64,000 bases of DNA from Octadecabacter algicola (GTDB lineage Bacteria; Pseudomonadota; Alphaproteobacteria; Rhodobacterales; Rhodobacteraceae), in assembly GCF_021532625.1 (NCBI RefSeq), contig NZ_JAKGAR010000001.1, forward strand, positions 1,240,001 through 1,304,000, in the 5' to 3' direction. Positions 8,142 through 17,255 of this stretch are shown here, one piece after another; within the stretch, counting starts at the first letter, position 1; each line of letters starts with the position of its first letter. Made by a program: the position numbers and the translations under genes. The notes under the pieces were generated by a model, which saw nothing but the letters and a program-made list of their open reading frames with translations, was not told where the DNA came from and made no database searches.

Positions 8142-8882
8142 ATGGCCGACTATAGAAACCCGCAGATGACAGCTGGAGCTGGCGTCCGCACCGCAGAAAT
8201 CGACGCGGGCCTTCGCGCCCACATGAACAAGGTCTACGGGCTTATGTCCGCGGCCATGGTTGTCACAGCAGCGATTGCCTACTTCATTGGCACAAACAAC
8301 GCAGCGCTGGCAACAATCTACAACACACCGCTGTTCTACGCCGTGGTCTTTGGCCCGCTGGCCTTGGTTCTGGTGCTGAACTTCAGCTTCGCCCGCCTTT
8401 CGGTCGGCGCGTTGAACGGCATCTTCTGGGGCTACGCAGCCCTCACTGGCGCTTCGCTCGCAGTGATCTTTGCTATGTTCAACTTGGGCGAGATCTTCTT
8501 GGCTTTCGGCATTACGTCTGTCGCCTTCCTTGGATTGTCGCTGACTGGCTACACCACAAAACGTGATCTTGGGCCAATGGGTGCCTTCTTGATCATGGGT
8601 GCATGGGGCCTTGTTGCTTTGTCGCTCGTGTCTTGGATCTTCGGCTTCAGCTTTAGCGGCATGTCATTCTTCATCAACGTTGCCGCGCTGGTGATCTTTG
8701 CAGGGCTCACAGCCTACTACACGCAGAGCATCAAAAACGAATACCTGCAGGCCCGTCAGTACGGTGGTCCAGAAGCAGAGCAGTACCTTGAAAAAGCCGC
8801 CATCGTTGGCGCGTTGAGCCTCTACATCTCGTTCATTGCGATGTTCCGCTCTATCCTGTTCTTGCTGTCGTCCAACGACTAA
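8142..8882 (+). CDS. Bax inhibitor-1 / YccA family membrane protein
   Basis: 246 residues starting at the ATG at 8142, which follows a good GGAGGGA ribosome site; the frame is open further upstream but has no better start. After a short polar N-terminus (MADYRNPQMTAGAGVRTAEI) come seven hydrophobic segments, and family features include GLMSAAMVVTAAIAYF, SLTGYTTKRDLGPMG and TAYYTQSIKNEY. The family (YbhL/YccA, TMBIM) comprises inner-membrane proteins implicated in calcium or proton leak and in modulation of the FtsH protease. The exact role is unknown. A strong terminator follows. Confidence 0.92.
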   Translation: MADYRNPQMTAGAGVRTAEIDAGLRAHMNKVYGLMSAAMVVTAAIAYFIGTNNAALATIYNTPLFYAVVFGPLALVLVLNFSFARLSVGALNGIFWGYAALTGASLAVIFAMFNLGEIFLAFGITSVAFLGLSLTGYTTKRDLGPMGAFLIMGAWGLVALSLVSWIFGFSFSGMSFFINVAALVIFAGLTAYYTQSIKNEYLQARQYGGPEAEQYLEKAAIVGALSLYISFIAMFRSILFLLSSND

Positions 8883-8906
8883 AGACCAGCACAACCAAAT
8901 CCAAAG

Positions 8907-8944
8907 GGCCGCCTCGGATCAATTGTCCGGGGCGGCCTTTTTTT
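8907..8944 (+). terminator. Strong rho-independent terminator
   Basis: A 12-bp stem GGCCGCCTCGGA / TCCGGGGCGGCC (one T-G pair) with a 7-nt loop is followed by seven T residues (8938-8944). It lies 25 bp after the Bax-inhibitor-like stop codon on the plus strand. Confidence 0.92.
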
Positions 8945-9116
8945 ATTCTAAGACCCGTTAGGCGCCCCCAAAACCCACGCCGCGGCGGCGGTAACCTGCT
9001 TGATTACGGCACGCCCCTCCCCGCCCGTTTCTTTGCGACATCCGAGTTGTTAGCATTCCGTACACAGGCGCAGGCGTCTGGACTTGGGGCGATATGGGGC
9101 GAGACTCTTGAATTTG

Positions 9117-9701
9117 ATGAAGCGGCTCTTCGGCGATGGCCAACAGGAACAGACCACTTTGGTCCGCTCTGAACTTGCGGCCGCCGATCCTGCCAAAGTG
9201 GCTGGTCCATGGGCTCACATCGCCGCTTTGGGCATCCCTTATATCAAAGCGCTCGGGTTTGACCGTGTCAGCGAAGACATGCTGGTTGTGACCAGTAACG
9301 GCCAGAGTGTGATCTGCGGCCAAACGGGCGACATCATTTACCGCAACCGTGATGAAGATGGGTTCGACGCTGAGGCGCTTAAGGGGACCCGTTTAGATCA
9401 CCCTGCAAACGAACGCTTTGACATGGCAGGGCCGTTCGGTGGGGGTCTACGGACCCGCCTTAAGGATGGATGGAAGGTCGAACAATTGGACCAATACCGC
9501 GTCCTGACGCCAGCTCTTGGATCGATCCACTTTCGCGGTCCGTCGTGGGACGGGCAGGACCACGACGACACCTTCCATCTCTTGGATCGCTCTGGCGATA
9601 GCTTGCAGGTTCTTGGCTTTTCATGGACGGGGCGCACTCTTGTCTGCGCAACATCAAAAACCTTGAACATCTGGGCCCGCCCTGCCCCCTTGACCCTCTG
9701 A
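9117..9701 (+). CDS. Conserved hypothetical protein
   Basis: I do not recognise a named family. From the ATG at 9117 the product is 194 residues, soluble, with no signal peptide or membrane segment. It begins MKRLFGDGQQEQTTLVRSEL and is rich in beta-type, charged segments such as IKALGFDRVSEDMLVVTSNG and FHLLDRSGDSLQVLGFSW. In-frame TTG codons at 9084 and 9108 could also serve; the TTG at 9108 sits just after a GGGGCGAG, so the start is undecided. Regular codon use and the bidirectional terminator just after it support a real gene. Confidence 0.7.
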   Translation: MKRLFGDGQQEQTTLVRSELAAADPAKVAGPWAHIAALGIPYIKALGFDRVSEDMLVVTSNGQSVICGQTGDIIYRNRDEDGFDAEALKGTRLDHPANERFDMAGPFGGGLRTRLKDGWKVEQLDQYRVLTPALGSIHFRGPSWDGQDHDDTFHLLDRSGDSLQVLGFSWTGRTLVCATSKTLNIWARPAPLTL

Positions 9702-9706
9702 CAAAC

Positions 9707-9746
9707 GAAAACGGGCCGCCGCAGAAATTAATCTGGGGCGACCCGT
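9707..9746 (-). terminator. Rho-independent terminator of rpmG (possibly bidirectional)
   Basis: On the minus strand ACGGGTCGCC-CAGA pairs with TCTG-GGCGGCCCGT (9711-9745), and a run of T follows (the AAAA at 9708-9711 on the plus strand). It lies 24 bp after the rpmG stop. The opposite side could also end transcripts from the plus-strand hypothetical gene, although its U-tract is weak in that direction. Confidence 0.85.
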
Positions 9747-9769
9747 AAATCCGACCTAGAAAGGCGATC

Positions 9770-9937
9770 TTACTTGATCTTGCCTTCTTTGTATTCGACG
9801 TGCTTACGGATAACTGGGTCGTATTTGTTAACGACCATTTTTTCAGTCATCGTACGTGCGTTCTTTTTGGTCACATAGAAGTGGCCAGTGCCTGCAGTGG
9901 AGTTCAGGCGGATTTTAATCGTGGTTGGCTTCGCCAT
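9770..9937 (-). CDS. rpmG: 50S ribosomal protein L33
   Basis: 55 residues: [20 protein letters not shown], then [20 protein letters not shown], ending [10 protein letters not shown]. This is the zinc-free (C-minus) form of L33: the two CxxC pairs of the zinc-binding form are absent. L33 is part of the large ribosomal subunit near the E site. The ATG at 9937 is preceded by GGAGACAC. It is monocistronic with its own terminator. Confidence 0.97.
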   Translation of the reverse strand: MAKPTTIKIRLNSTAGTGHFYVTKKNARTMTEKMVVNKYDPVIRKHVEYKEGKIK

Positions 9938-10034
9938 GGTGTGTCTCCGGCTTCGCGCGGCAAAATGCGACGCGTAAATTGAATCTGAACCCGCCTTTTA
10001 GGGGGTTTGCCCACCGAGTCAACAGCAATCGGCG

Positions 10035-11066
10035 CTAAACATCCTCCGAAGACGTCGCCCAGAGGTTTAAGCCTTTATCGCCCGCGAATTTATCGATCTC
10101 AGACAACTCTTCTGCGGTGAACTCCAAATTCGAAACCGCACCCGCGCAATCCACAATTTGGCTGGCTTTAGACGCACCAATCAGGGCCGTTGTGATGCCA
10201 TCGTCGCGCAACACCCAAGCGATCGCCATCTGTGCCAGTGTTTGTCCGCGTGCCTCAGCAATTGCGTTAAGGCCCTTGAGGGATGCAATCATCTCATCCG
10301 TTATCGCGGCTGCATCAAGCGAGCTGTCCTGCGTCGCACGGCTCCCTTCGGGAATGCCGCCAAGGTACTTTTTCGTCAAAAGCCCTTGCGCCAGTGGGGT
10401 AAAAGCGATCGATCCAACCCCAAGTTCGTTCAGCGTGTCCTTAAGGCCATCACGTTCTACCCAACGGTTCAGCATGTTGTAGCTGGGTTGGTGGATCAAA
10501 CAGGGCGTCCCAAGGTCCTCAAGGATCGTTACGGCCTCACGGGTGCGTTCGGAATTATAGGATGAGATGCCAACGTAGAGAGCCCGGCCTGACCGCACGA
10601 TATGATCCAGCGCGCCCATGGTTTCTTCAAGCGGTGTATCGGGATCAAAACGGTGCGAATAAAAGATGTCTACGTAGTCAACACCAAGCCGTTTCAAGGA
10701 TTGGTCACAGGATGAAATCAGATATTTGCGGCTGCCCATTTCACCGTAAGGGCCATCCCACATATGATAGCCTGCCTTGGAACTGATTATCAGTTCATCA
10801 CGGTAACCTTTGAAATCTGTCTTGAGGATTTCACCAAAGGCTTCCTCGGCGCTGCCTGCCGGAGGACCATAGTTATTTGCGAGGTCAAAATGCGTAATTC
10901 CGTGGTCAAACGCAGTCTGGCACATTTCGCGTTTGGCATCATGCGGCGTTGCCCCACCGAAATTGTGCCAGAGGCCAAAGGAAACAGCGGGCAGCTTTAA
11001 CCCAGAGTTACCGCAGCGGCGGTAGGTCATCTTGGAATAGCGATCGGCGGCGGGTGTATATGACAT
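10035..11066 (-). CDS. Aldo/keto reductase, L-glyceraldehyde 3-phosphate reductase type
   Basis: 343 residues from the ATG at 11066 (AGGAGC ribosome site); the frame extends to 11117 without a better start. Aldo/keto reductase tetrad residues are visible in FDLANNYGP (Asp, Tyr), IISSKAGYHMW (Lys) and DIFYSHRFDP (His). The insert GPPAGSAEEAFGEIL, the MWDGPYGEMGSRKYL segment and the C-terminal NLWATSSEDV fit the YghZ/Gpr group, which reduces L-glyceraldehyde 3-phosphate and methylglyoxal with NADPH. A palindrome at 11118-11138 lies 50 bp upstream. Substrate is inferred from family. Confidence 0.87.
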   Translation of the reverse strand: MSYTPAADRYSKMTYRRCGNSGLKLPAVSFGLWHNFGGATPHDAKREMCQTAFDHGITHFDLANNYGPPAGSAEEAFGEILKTDFKGYRDELIISSKAGYHMWDGPYGEMGSRKYLISSCDQSLKRLGVDYVDIFYSHRFDPDTPLEETMGALDHIVRSGRALYVGISSYNSERTREAVTILEDLGTPCLIHQPSYNMLNRWVERDGLKDTLNELGVGSIAFTPLAQGLLTKKYLGGIPEGSRATQDSSLDAAAITDEMIASLKGLNAIAEARGQTLAQMAIAWVLRDDGITTALIGASKASQIVDCAGAVSNLEFTAEELSEIDKFAGDKGLNLWATSSEDV

Positions 11067-11117
11067 CTGGATGCTCCTATTTGCTTGGAGTTTGAGCGAG
11101 CGAGGCGGCGGGATCAA

Positions 11118-11138
11118 GACTGATCATGGTGATCAGTC
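11118..11138. promoter_or_regulatory. Perfect 9-bp palindrome upstream of the aldo/keto reductase gene
   Basis: GACTGATCA, TGG spacer, TGATCAGTC: two perfect 9-bp arms around 3 bp. It lies about 50 bp upstream of the reductase start and about 85 bp beyond the rnpB 3' end on the same strand. It could be an operator for the reductase or the hairpin of an rnpB terminator. No strong T-run follows on the minus strand, so I lean to an operator. Confidence 0.5.
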
Positions 11139-11221
11139 ACTGAGTCACACTGTCTAAGCGGGCTGCGCCCTTGTAGACAAACATGCCTTTCCCATCCGTT
11201 TTTTTTGGCCTTAGATCAGAA

Positions 11222-11605
11222 ATACGCGGAGGATCTATAAGCCGGATTTTGTTCCCCGCCGAAACGGTTCGATGACCATTCATCTAAGGTGCCTGTTACC
11301 AGACACCCTCTAGCTGCCAACCCGGACCTGCTCGGATCAAGACGATCCTGCGAAGGTTGCCCTTCACGCGCGGCCCCTATTTGGCATTGCTCCCGATGGG
11401 GCTTGCCGTGCCAGCGATGTTGCCACCGCCGCGGTGGTCTCTTACTCCACCGTTTCACCCTTACCCACACATGATGGGCGGTCTGTTCTCTGTGGCGCTG
11501 TCCGTCAGGTTACCCTGCCTGGGCGTTACCCAGCATCGTGCCTTGATGGAGTCCGGACTTTCCTCGAACAGGTTGCCCCGCTCGCGGTCATCCGATCCTC
11601 CGCGT
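11222..11605 (-). ncRNA. rnpB: RNase P RNA component
   Basis: The minus strand carries the conserved RNase P RNA elements in order. The 5' end CGCGGAGGATCGG at about 11604 pairs with the 3' end GATCCTCCGCG near 11225-11235 to form P1. The universal GAGGAAAGTCCGGAC lies at 11551-11565, followed by ACAGAGAACAGACCGCC and GGGTGAAACGGTGGAG. GAACAAAATCCGGCTTATAG lies near the 3' end. Length of about 380 nt and arrangement fit the bacterial A-type of alphaproteobacteria. It processes the 5' ends of tRNA precursors with the protein subunit RnpA, which is not in this window. Exact ends are estimated to within a few bases. Confidence 0.96.
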
Positions 11606-11615
11606 AAGACGTGTC

Positions 11616-12344
11616 CTAAGAAGTGAGGTTGAACTTAGCAATAGGGAACCGCGCAGCAAGATCAGCGGCGATTGCACAATCCCACCCGTCCAGCGGGCCA
11701 ACATGCCCCTGACGATGCCGCATCCGCAGCACTGAGATCAGAAGATCCAAGTCGATGCCGTCCCCATAGCCTATAGCCGACATGTCCGTGCGAAACGTGT
11801 CTTCGCTCACGGGGGCTGGCGTACTGGGGGATGCCATTACGGCTAGCCCTGTCCTTACCAAACGCGCCCAATCAAACCGCGAACCCGGATCAATCTTGCG
11901 ACCCGGCGCAAGATCAGAATGGGCAATGACGCGGTCTGGACGGATCGCCCAGCGGTCCATGATTTTTGGGAGCAGTGTTTCGACGGCGTCCATCAGCGGA
12001 GCGGCAAACGGCGAGTACCCATCATTGGACAATTCAATCCCGATAGATCGGGAATTGACGTCCGTAACATCACCCCACGACCCTGCCCCCGCATGCCATG
12101 CACGTTGGTCTTCATCGACCAAAGATACGACCTCACCCTGTGGGGAAATCAAGTAATGGGCGGACACTTCTGCTTCTGGATTACACAACCAATCCCGCGC
12201 TTTGCGCCAGTCAGGCATCGCGGTGTAGTGCAAAACGATAATGTCGGGTGTCGCGCCGTCGCGGCGCGGACCGAAATTAGGCGAAAGACCCAATCTTAGT
12301 TTCCAGTTGCGACCGAACGGAACGCCTGAGGGTCCCAGCCGCAT
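11616..12344 (-). CDS. N-acetylmuramoyl-L-alanine amidase, AmpD-like
   Basis: Amidase_2 domain enzyme of the AmpD type. The zinc site and catalytic positions appear in IIVLHYTAM (His), WHAGAGSW (His) and IAHSDLAPGRKIDPG (His, Asp); SIGIELSNDG is another family motif. It probably cleaves the amide bond between N-acetylmuramate and L-alanine in anhydro-muropeptides during peptidoglycan recycling. No signal peptide is visible, so it is cytoplasmic. The ATG at 12344 would overlap the upstream lipoprotein gene by 49 bp; homologues usually begin about ten residues before SPNFGPRRDG, which makes the TTG at 12293, just past that gene's stop, the likelier translationally coupled start. Confidence 0.87.
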   Translation of the reverse strand: MRLGPSGVPFGRNWKLRLGLSPNFGPRRDGATPDIIVLHYTAMPDWRKARDWLCNPEAEVSAHYLISPQGEVVSLVDEDQRAWHAGAGSWGDVTDVNSRSIGIELSNDGYSPFAAPLMDAVETLLPKIMDRWAIRPDRVIAHSDLAPGRKIDPGSRFDWARLVRTGLAVMASPSTPAPVSEDTFRTDMSAIGYGDGIDLDLLISVLRMRHRQGHVGPLDGWDCAIAADLAARFPIAKFNLTS

Positions 12345-12979
12345 GCAAACCCGTCACCGTCAGGGTCAATGCCTAGACGGTCACGCTGTGGGCCGCCACG
12401 GGTCAAGAAATCGCGCTGCGCTTCGTCGGGAGTGCGGTACTTGGCGCAATTGCGCTGGAACCGGCTTTCTCCTGAAAAACCAGAGCGATCAAAGACGCCT
12501 TCGCCACGATTGTTTGGCGCTTGAAGGGCATAAAGCACGATGTTCGGTTCAACACGGCCATTGCGTACGGGTAATGCTGTCGCTTCGATCAACTGATACG
12601 CAGCAGCTTGGCGGGCACGGCGTTCAGCGTCGCTTTCGATGCTTTCGCGGCCAGATACGGCGCTGAAATCTTGTTCATCCGAGATGTCAGGGTTTGACGC
12701 CAGCGCGGTCTGCGGTTGAACAGGGTCCGGTGTGGTTGGTGTCGTTCCGATCCCAGCCTCAGCAAGCTCGCTTGTGGTGACAACATTCGTTGTTGGCTGC
12801 ACAATCGGGCCAGTGGTCAGCGGCGGTGCCGTCCCTCTCAGCGCGGCCTCGCGGCGGGCGCGCTCAATTTCATAGTCAGCATAATCGCTAAAACCAACGC
12901 CAGCACCGCTGTCGGGAACCTGCGGTGCACAGGCCGTTAGGGCCAAAAGGCTCGCGCCAAGAATTGCAATCTTCTTCAT
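12296..12979 (-). CDS. Lipoprotein with C-terminal excalibur-like calcium motif
   Basis: 227 residues from the ATG at 12979 (GGAAAAG ribosome site). The N-terminus MKKIAILGASLLALTACAPQ is a lipoprotein signal with lipobox LTAC. A low-complexity Pro/Thr-rich middle follows, then a C-terminal module FQRNCAKYRTPDEAQRDF and RLGIDPDGDGFACGWDP, which resembles an excalibur calcium-binding motif (DPDGDGxxC). It is likely a membrane-anchored periplasmic protein next to the amidase, so an envelope role is plausible. Two cysteines in the module could form a disulfide. Function unknown. Confidence 0.8.
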   Translation of the reverse strand: MKKIAILGASLLALTACAPQVPDSGAGVGFSDYADYEIERARREAALRGTAPPLTTGPIVQPTTNVVTTSELAEAGIGTTPTTPDPVQPQTALASNPDISDEQDFSAVSGRESIESDAERRARQAAAYQLIEATALPVRNGRVEPNIVLYALQAPNNRGEGVFDRSGFSGESRFQRNCAKYRTPDEAQRDFLTRGGPQRDRLGIDPDGDGFACGWDPQAFRSVATGN

Positions 12980-13038
12980 ATACTTTTCCACGAAAACGGC
13001 CTTGTCTGACTGACTTCAATCTGTTGCTTTAAGGCGGT

Positions 13039-14517
13039 TTACCACCAACGGCTTGGTTTTGCTACAAATTGCGCAGCTTTCTCAAGTGCATAGGCAGTAT
13101 TCAGCAACTCGCCCTCTTCCCATGGACGGCCAATCAGCTGCAAACCAAGCGGCAAACCGTCTTTATCGACGCCTGCAGGCACAGCCACACCTGGTAGCCC
13201 TGCAAGGTTCACAGTCACTGTGAACACGTCGTTGAGATACATTTGCACCGGATCCGCATCCTTCATCGCGCCCAACTCGAATGCAGATGATGGTGTAGCA
13301 GGTGTCAGGATCGCATCTACACCGTCAGCGAACACGTTTTCAAAGTCGCGCTTGATCAACGCACGCACTTTGCGGGCGCGGTTATAATACGCGTCATAAA
13401 AACCAGCACTTAGGACGTATGTTCCGATCATCACACGGTTTTGCACTTCGTGACCAAACCCTTCGGCGCGGGTCTTTTCGTACATCTCGGTGATACCATC
13501 GCCCGCATCAAGTTTGGCACGGTGGCCAAAGCGCACCCCATCATATCGCGCTAGGTTCGACGATGCCTCAGCAGGCGCAATTACATAATACGCAGGAAGC
13601 GCGTATTTGGTGTGTGGTAGCGTAATATCGCGGATTTCGGCGCCTGCATCTTTCAACATTGCTGTGCCATCGGCCCAAAGTTTACTGATCTCTTCGGGCA
13701 TGCCATCCATGCGGTATTCTTTTGGAATACCAATGACTTTGCCGCGAATATCACCTGTAAGGGCTGCCTCGAAATCGGGCACTGCGATATCCGCCGAAGT
13801 GGAATCTTTCGGATCGTGACCGGACATCGCGTTCAGCATGATCGCGCTGTCGCGCACGTCTTTGGTCATTGGGCCCGCTTGATCCAGTGAACTTGCGAAC
13901 GCAACGATGCCCCATCGGGAAACACGTCCGTATGTTGGTTTGATGCCTGTGATACCAGCAAAAGCAGCAGGTTGACGGATAGATCCGCCAGTATCCGTGC
14001 CGGTCGCACCAAGACACAGATCAGCCGCCACAGCAGAGGCAGAGCCACCCGATGACCCACCAGGTGTCAATTCAGCAGCGTCGTTTCCGCGTTTCCACGG
14101 GTTCACAGCGTTGCCATAGACAGAAGTTTCGTTGGAAGACCCCATCGCGAATTCATCCATGTTGAGCTTACCCAACATGACAGCACCCTGCCCGAACAAC
14201 TGCGTTGTTACTGTCGATTCATATTCGGGCTTAAACCCTTCAAGAATGCCGGACGCCGCTTGTGTCGCCACACCCTTGGTGCAGAACAAGTCTTTAATAC
14301 CCAACGGAATACCATTCAGGTCTCCGCCGTCTTTGCGCGCATCTGCGGCCTTGGCTTGCTCCAGTGCAACCTCCGGCGTCTTGTGGACGAAAGCGTTCAA
14401 TGTGCCGGCCTTGTCGATCTCGGACAGGCAAGCTTCGGTTAGCTCAACGGAGGTCACTTCGCCCTTTTTCAAGGCATCGCGCGCTTCGGAAATTTTTAGT
14501 TTGCTCAGCTCAGACAT
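13039..14517 (-). CDS. gatA: Asp-tRNA(Asn)/Glu-tRNA(Gln) amidotransferase subunit A
   Basis: 492-residue amidase-signature protein. The Ser-cisSer-Lys triad is present: Lys in [11 protein letters not shown] and the serines in [15 protein letters not shown], with [14 protein letters not shown] after it. GatA hydrolyses glutamine and supplies ammonia to GatB, which amidates mischarged Glu-tRNA(Gln) or Asp-tRNA(Asn). The ATG overlaps the gatC stop by one base (TAATG), so translation is coupled. gatB is not in this window. Confidence 0.96.
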   Translation of the reverse strand: MSELSKLKISEARDALKKGEVTSVELTEACLSEIDKAGTLNAFVHKTPEVALEQAKAADARKDGGDLNGIPLGIKDLFCTKGVATQAASGILEGFKPEYESTVTTQLFGQGAVMLGKLNMDEFAMGSSNETSVYGNAVNPWKRGNDAAELTPGGSSGGSASAVAADLCLGATGTDTGGSIRQPAAFAGITGIKPTYGRVSRWGIVAFASSLDQAGPMTKDVRDSAIMLNAMSGHDPKDSTSADIAVPDFEAALTGDIRGKVIGIPKEYRMDGMPEEISKLWADGTAMLKDAGAEIRDITLPHTKYALPAYYVIAPAEASSNLARYDGVRFGHRAKLDAGDGITEMYEKTRAEGFGHEVQNRVMIGTYVLSAGFYDAYYNRARKVRALIKRDFENVFADGVDAILTPATPSSAFELGAMKDADPVQMYLNDVFTVTVNLAGLPGVAVPAGVDKDGLPLGLQLIGRPWEEGELLNTAYALEKAAQFVAKPSRWW

Positions 14518-14804
14518 TATTCAACCACCTTTGGCACAGCAAAGAACCCTTCGCGGGCATCAGGAGCGTTTTTCAGAACGGCTTTTTGCTGATCGCCATC
14601 CGTCACTACATCGTCACGACGTTTCAGTCGCTGGGGTGTCACGGATGTCATCGGTTCGATTCCGTCAACATCAACTTCGTTCAGCTGTTCGATAAATCCA
14701 AGAATCGCGCTGAATTCATCGGCCAACTCTGGCAATTTGTCTTCTGGCACCTGAATGCGGGCAAGCTTTGCCACGCGGCGTGCGGTTTCCGTGTCGATGG
14801 ACAT
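14517..14804 (-). CDS. gatC: Asp-tRNA(Asn)/Glu-tRNA(Gln) amidotransferase subunit C
   Basis: 95 residues: [40 protein letters not shown] and [24 protein letters not shown] are the standard GatC features. It wraps around GatA and helps assemble the GatCAB complex. An AGACC ribosome site precedes the ATG. First gene of a two-gene operon with gatA. Confidence 0.95.
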   Translation of the reverse strand: MSIDTETARRVAKLARIQVPEDKLPELADEFSAILGFIEQLNEVDVDGIEPMTSVTPQRLKRRDDVVTDGDQQKAVLKNAPDAREGFFAVPKVVE

Positions 14805-14873
14805 GAAAGGTCTCCGGTTTGACTGTTAAGTTCGCTTTACCTGCGGCGCGGCGCGGCTTCAACCATTGTGGCG

Positions 14874-15329
14874 TCAGCGATCACGTTTTGCGGCAAAGAA
14901 ACCCTTAAGCAACTCTTCTGAGGCTGTTGCGGACAGGCCATCATAGATTTCAGGCACGTGGTGGCATTGCGTATGTGCAAAAACCCGAGGCCCCTGCGCG
15001 ACGCCGCCTGACTTCGGGTCTGCCGCCCCGTAATACAGCCGCGCAATACGCGCATTCGAGATAGCTGCTGCACACATCGGGCAAGGTTCAAGAGTCACAT
15101 AAAGGTCGTGCCCCGTTAGGCGTTCTTGGCCCAATGCAGCGCATGCCGCGCGGATCGCTAGTATTTCTGCGTGCGCTGTCGGGTCGTTCAGTTCACGGGT
15201 GCGATTACCTGCGACGGCAATCACGTCACCGGATGGCGACACTACAACGGCGCCCACAGGCACTTCGCCACGTGCAGCGGCGGATTTAGCCTCTATTAGG
15301 GCGGCGTCCATGTGGCTTTTGAAACTCAT
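14874..15329 (-). CDS. tadA: tRNA-specific adenosine deaminase
   Basis: 151 residues from the ATG at 15329 (MSFKSHMDAALIEAKSAAAR); the frame upstream to 15398 gives an atypical N-terminus. The deaminase zinc motif is complete: TAHAE for His and the catalytic Glu, and LEPCPMCAAAI for the two Cys ligands. TadA converts adenosine 34 of tRNA-Arg(ACG) to inosine. Length and VPVGAVVV, LNDPTAHAEILAIR match TadA rather than cytidine or guanine deaminases. Divergent from the methyltransferase gene. Confidence 0.93.
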   Translation of the reverse strand: MSFKSHMDAALIEAKSAAARGEVPVGAVVVSPSGDVIAVAGNRTRELNDPTAHAEILAIRAACAALGQERLTGHDLYVTLEPCPMCAAAISNARIARLYYGAADPKSGGVAQGPRVFAHTQCHHVPEIYDGLSATASEELLKGFFAAKRDR

Positions 15330-15447
15330 GCGCTTTGATGGGCTAATGTGGACGACTTTTGCAAGGGGCGGGCACTTGGCGGATAAACTTGCGGCCAAAG
15401 GACAATGGGCCGTTTCCCTTGCTGCATGCCCTCGGTAGCATCGTCTT

Positions 15448-16167
15448 ATGATTGATGATCCGTCCTATGACCCCGAAGACGTCGCCGCATTGTTTGACCG
15501 TTGTGCAGGAAATTATCGATGGTGGAGCAATGTTTCATCCTTTGGGTTCGTTGAACGGTGGCGCAAAGCCGCAGTGCGCCAAATTCCAAGTGACAATCCC
15601 GAAACTATCGTGGACCTGATGGCAGGCACCGGAGAGGCGTGGCCCCATATTTTGGCCCGTTACCCTGATGCCAAAGTCACCGCGATCGACATTTCCCATC
15701 AGATGCATCTGCACGCGCTGGACGTTTTGCATAAAGAACGCGCTGACAAGATTACACATATTGAAGCCAATGCGCTGACCACGCCTTTGCCTGACAGCAT
15801 TGCGGATGTTGTGTTTTCTACGTTCGGCCTAAAGACTTTCAATCCCGAACAACACGTCATTCTAGCGGGCCAAGTCGCGCGATTGCTCAAGGACGGCGGC
15901 GCGTTTTCAATGATCGAAGCCTCTGATCCAAAAGGTTGGATTTTGCGCCCCTTTTATCGGTTCTACATGGATCGGGTGATCCCTTTAGTTGAGAAAATCT
16001 TCCTTAAGGGCGCCGAGGATTTCAGCATGGTTGGCCCCTATTCGAAGCGGTTTGGCGGCTGTGACGGTATTGCGGATGCATTACGCGCTGAGGGGCTTGA
16101 GGTGCAAATAAACCGCCACTTCTTTGGCTGTGCGACCTCTGTGTCGGGGCGAAAGCCTGTTGCGTGA
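15448..16167 (+). CDS. Class I SAM-dependent methyltransferase (UbiE-like)
   Basis: 239 residues. SAM-binding motif I is VDLMAGTGEAWPHI with the acidic AIDIS that follows; further motifs are DSIADVVFSTFGLKTF and LLKDGGAFSMIEASDP. The N-terminal FDRCAGNYRWWSNVSSFG and the overall order resemble UbiE/MenG C-methyltransferases. However, the sequence is diverged, and a true ubiquinone-pathway ubiE usually lies elsewhere with ubiB. Substrate is therefore unknown. The pseudouridine synthase gene follows after 27 bp and may be co-transcribed. Confidence 0.82.
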   Translation: MIDDPSYDPEDVAALFDRCAGNYRWWSNVSSFGFVERWRKAAVRQIPSDNPETIVDLMAGTGEAWPHILARYPDAKVTAIDISHQMHLHALDVLHKERADKITHIEANALTTPLPDSIADVVFSTFGLKTFNPEQHVILAGQVARLLKDGGAFSMIEASDPKGWILRPFYRFYMDRVIPLVEKIFLKGAEDFSMVGPYSKRFGGCDGIADALRAEGLEVQINRHFFGCATSVSGRKPVA

Positions 16168-16194
16168 AGGCGGCCGAGTGCTTAGGCGGACATC

Positions 16195-17064
16195 ATGACA
16201 GATGAAAAGAACAAGACACCATCAGGTGATCGTATCGCAAAAGTTTTGGCGCGTGCTGGTATCGCCAGCCGCCGCGAGGCCGAAAAGATCATCGAAGCCG
16301 GACGTGTGACCGTGAATGGTAAAACCATTCTGACCCCTGCCCTGAATGTGACGCGGCGGGACCGCATTGTCGTGGATGGCAAAGAACTCGCCGAACCCGA
16401 AGCCCCGCGCATTTGGATTTATCATAAGCCAGCTGGACTGGTCACGACTGAGCGTGATGAAAAAGGCCGCGATACAGTGTTTGATGCGCTGCCCAAAGAC
16501 ATGCCTCGTGTGATGTCTGTCGGCCGCTTAGATATCAATTCAGAAGGGCTGCTGTTGTTGACCAACGACGGTGCCCTCAAGCGAACGATGGAGCTGCCCG
16601 CAACCGGATGGCTGCGCCGGTATCGCGTGCGGATCAAAGGGTCCCTTTCAGAGGCCAAACTGGACGAATTGCGCGCGGGAATCGAAGTCGATGGCGTCCG
16701 TTACGCCGGCGTCGAAGTGAAATTTGACCGCCAACAAGGCGCAAATGCGTGGCTAACTATGGGGTTACGTGAGGGCAAGAACCGCGAGATTCGACGCCTC
16801 ATGGAAGCCCAAGGCGTGATCGTGAACCGATTGCTTCGCATCTCTTACGGGCCATTTCAGTTGGGCACTCTCAAACCCGGTGCCGTTGAAGAAGTAAAAC
16901 AACGTATTGTGCGCGATCAGATGGGTCTGAGAGACGCTCCAAAGCCATCAAAACCCGTGCCAAAGGGCAAACGCCCACCGCCAAAACGCGGCACTGCTGC
17001 CTCTGCCAAGCGCCATACTGGCGGTTCAAGGGGTGGCGCAGGGGGGAAATCTGGCGACAGATGA
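16195..17064 (+). CDS. 23S rRNA pseudouridine synthase, RsuA/RluB/E/F family
   Basis: 289 residues. An S4 RNA-binding domain comes first (RIAKVLARAGIASRREAEKI, GRVTVNGKTI), then the catalytic domain with the essential Asp in SVGRLDINSEGLLLLTNDG, plus WIYHKPAGLVTT and REGKNREIRRLMEAQG. The tail from about residue 245 is Lys/Pro/Gly-rich and disordered, as in many RluB proteins. RluB modifies U2605 of 23S rRNA in E. coli; RluB is the most likely identity here, but RluE/RluF-type specificity is not excluded. Confidence 0.88.
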   Translation: MTDEKNKTPSGDRIAKVLARAGIASRREAEKIIEAGRVTVNGKTILTPALNVTRRDRIVVDGKELAEPEAPRIWIYHKPAGLVTTERDEKGRDTVFDALPKDMPRVMSVGRLDINSEGLLLLTNDGALKRTMELPATGWLRRYRVRIKGSLSEAKLDELRAGIEVDGVRYAGVEVKFDRQQGANAWLTMGLREGKNREIRRLMEAQGVIVNRLLRISYGPFQLGTLKPGAVEEVKQRIVRDQMGLRDAPKPSKPVPKGKRPPPKRGTAASAKRHTGGSRGGAGGKSGDR

Positions 17065-17255
17065 CCCTTGCCCAGATATTATGGCTGTGCATGGATAGGC
17101 GTGCTGATGAACGCAGCAAAGTTTGGGGGCACGTTTTTTGCCAGAGATTCAGGACTATTGCGCGCACTATTTACCGTGCGAAACGATGTCGTGGACTCGT
17201 AAGACGGTCGTAATGCCCCTATCCTTGTTAAAGATCGCGACTACTGGAGGCGCTT

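Noticed and set aside
17107-17202. 31-residue frame MNAAKFGGTFFARDSG... upstream of the TelA cluster
   Set aside because: No convincing ribosome site and no hydrophobic or conserved-looking pattern; left unannotated.
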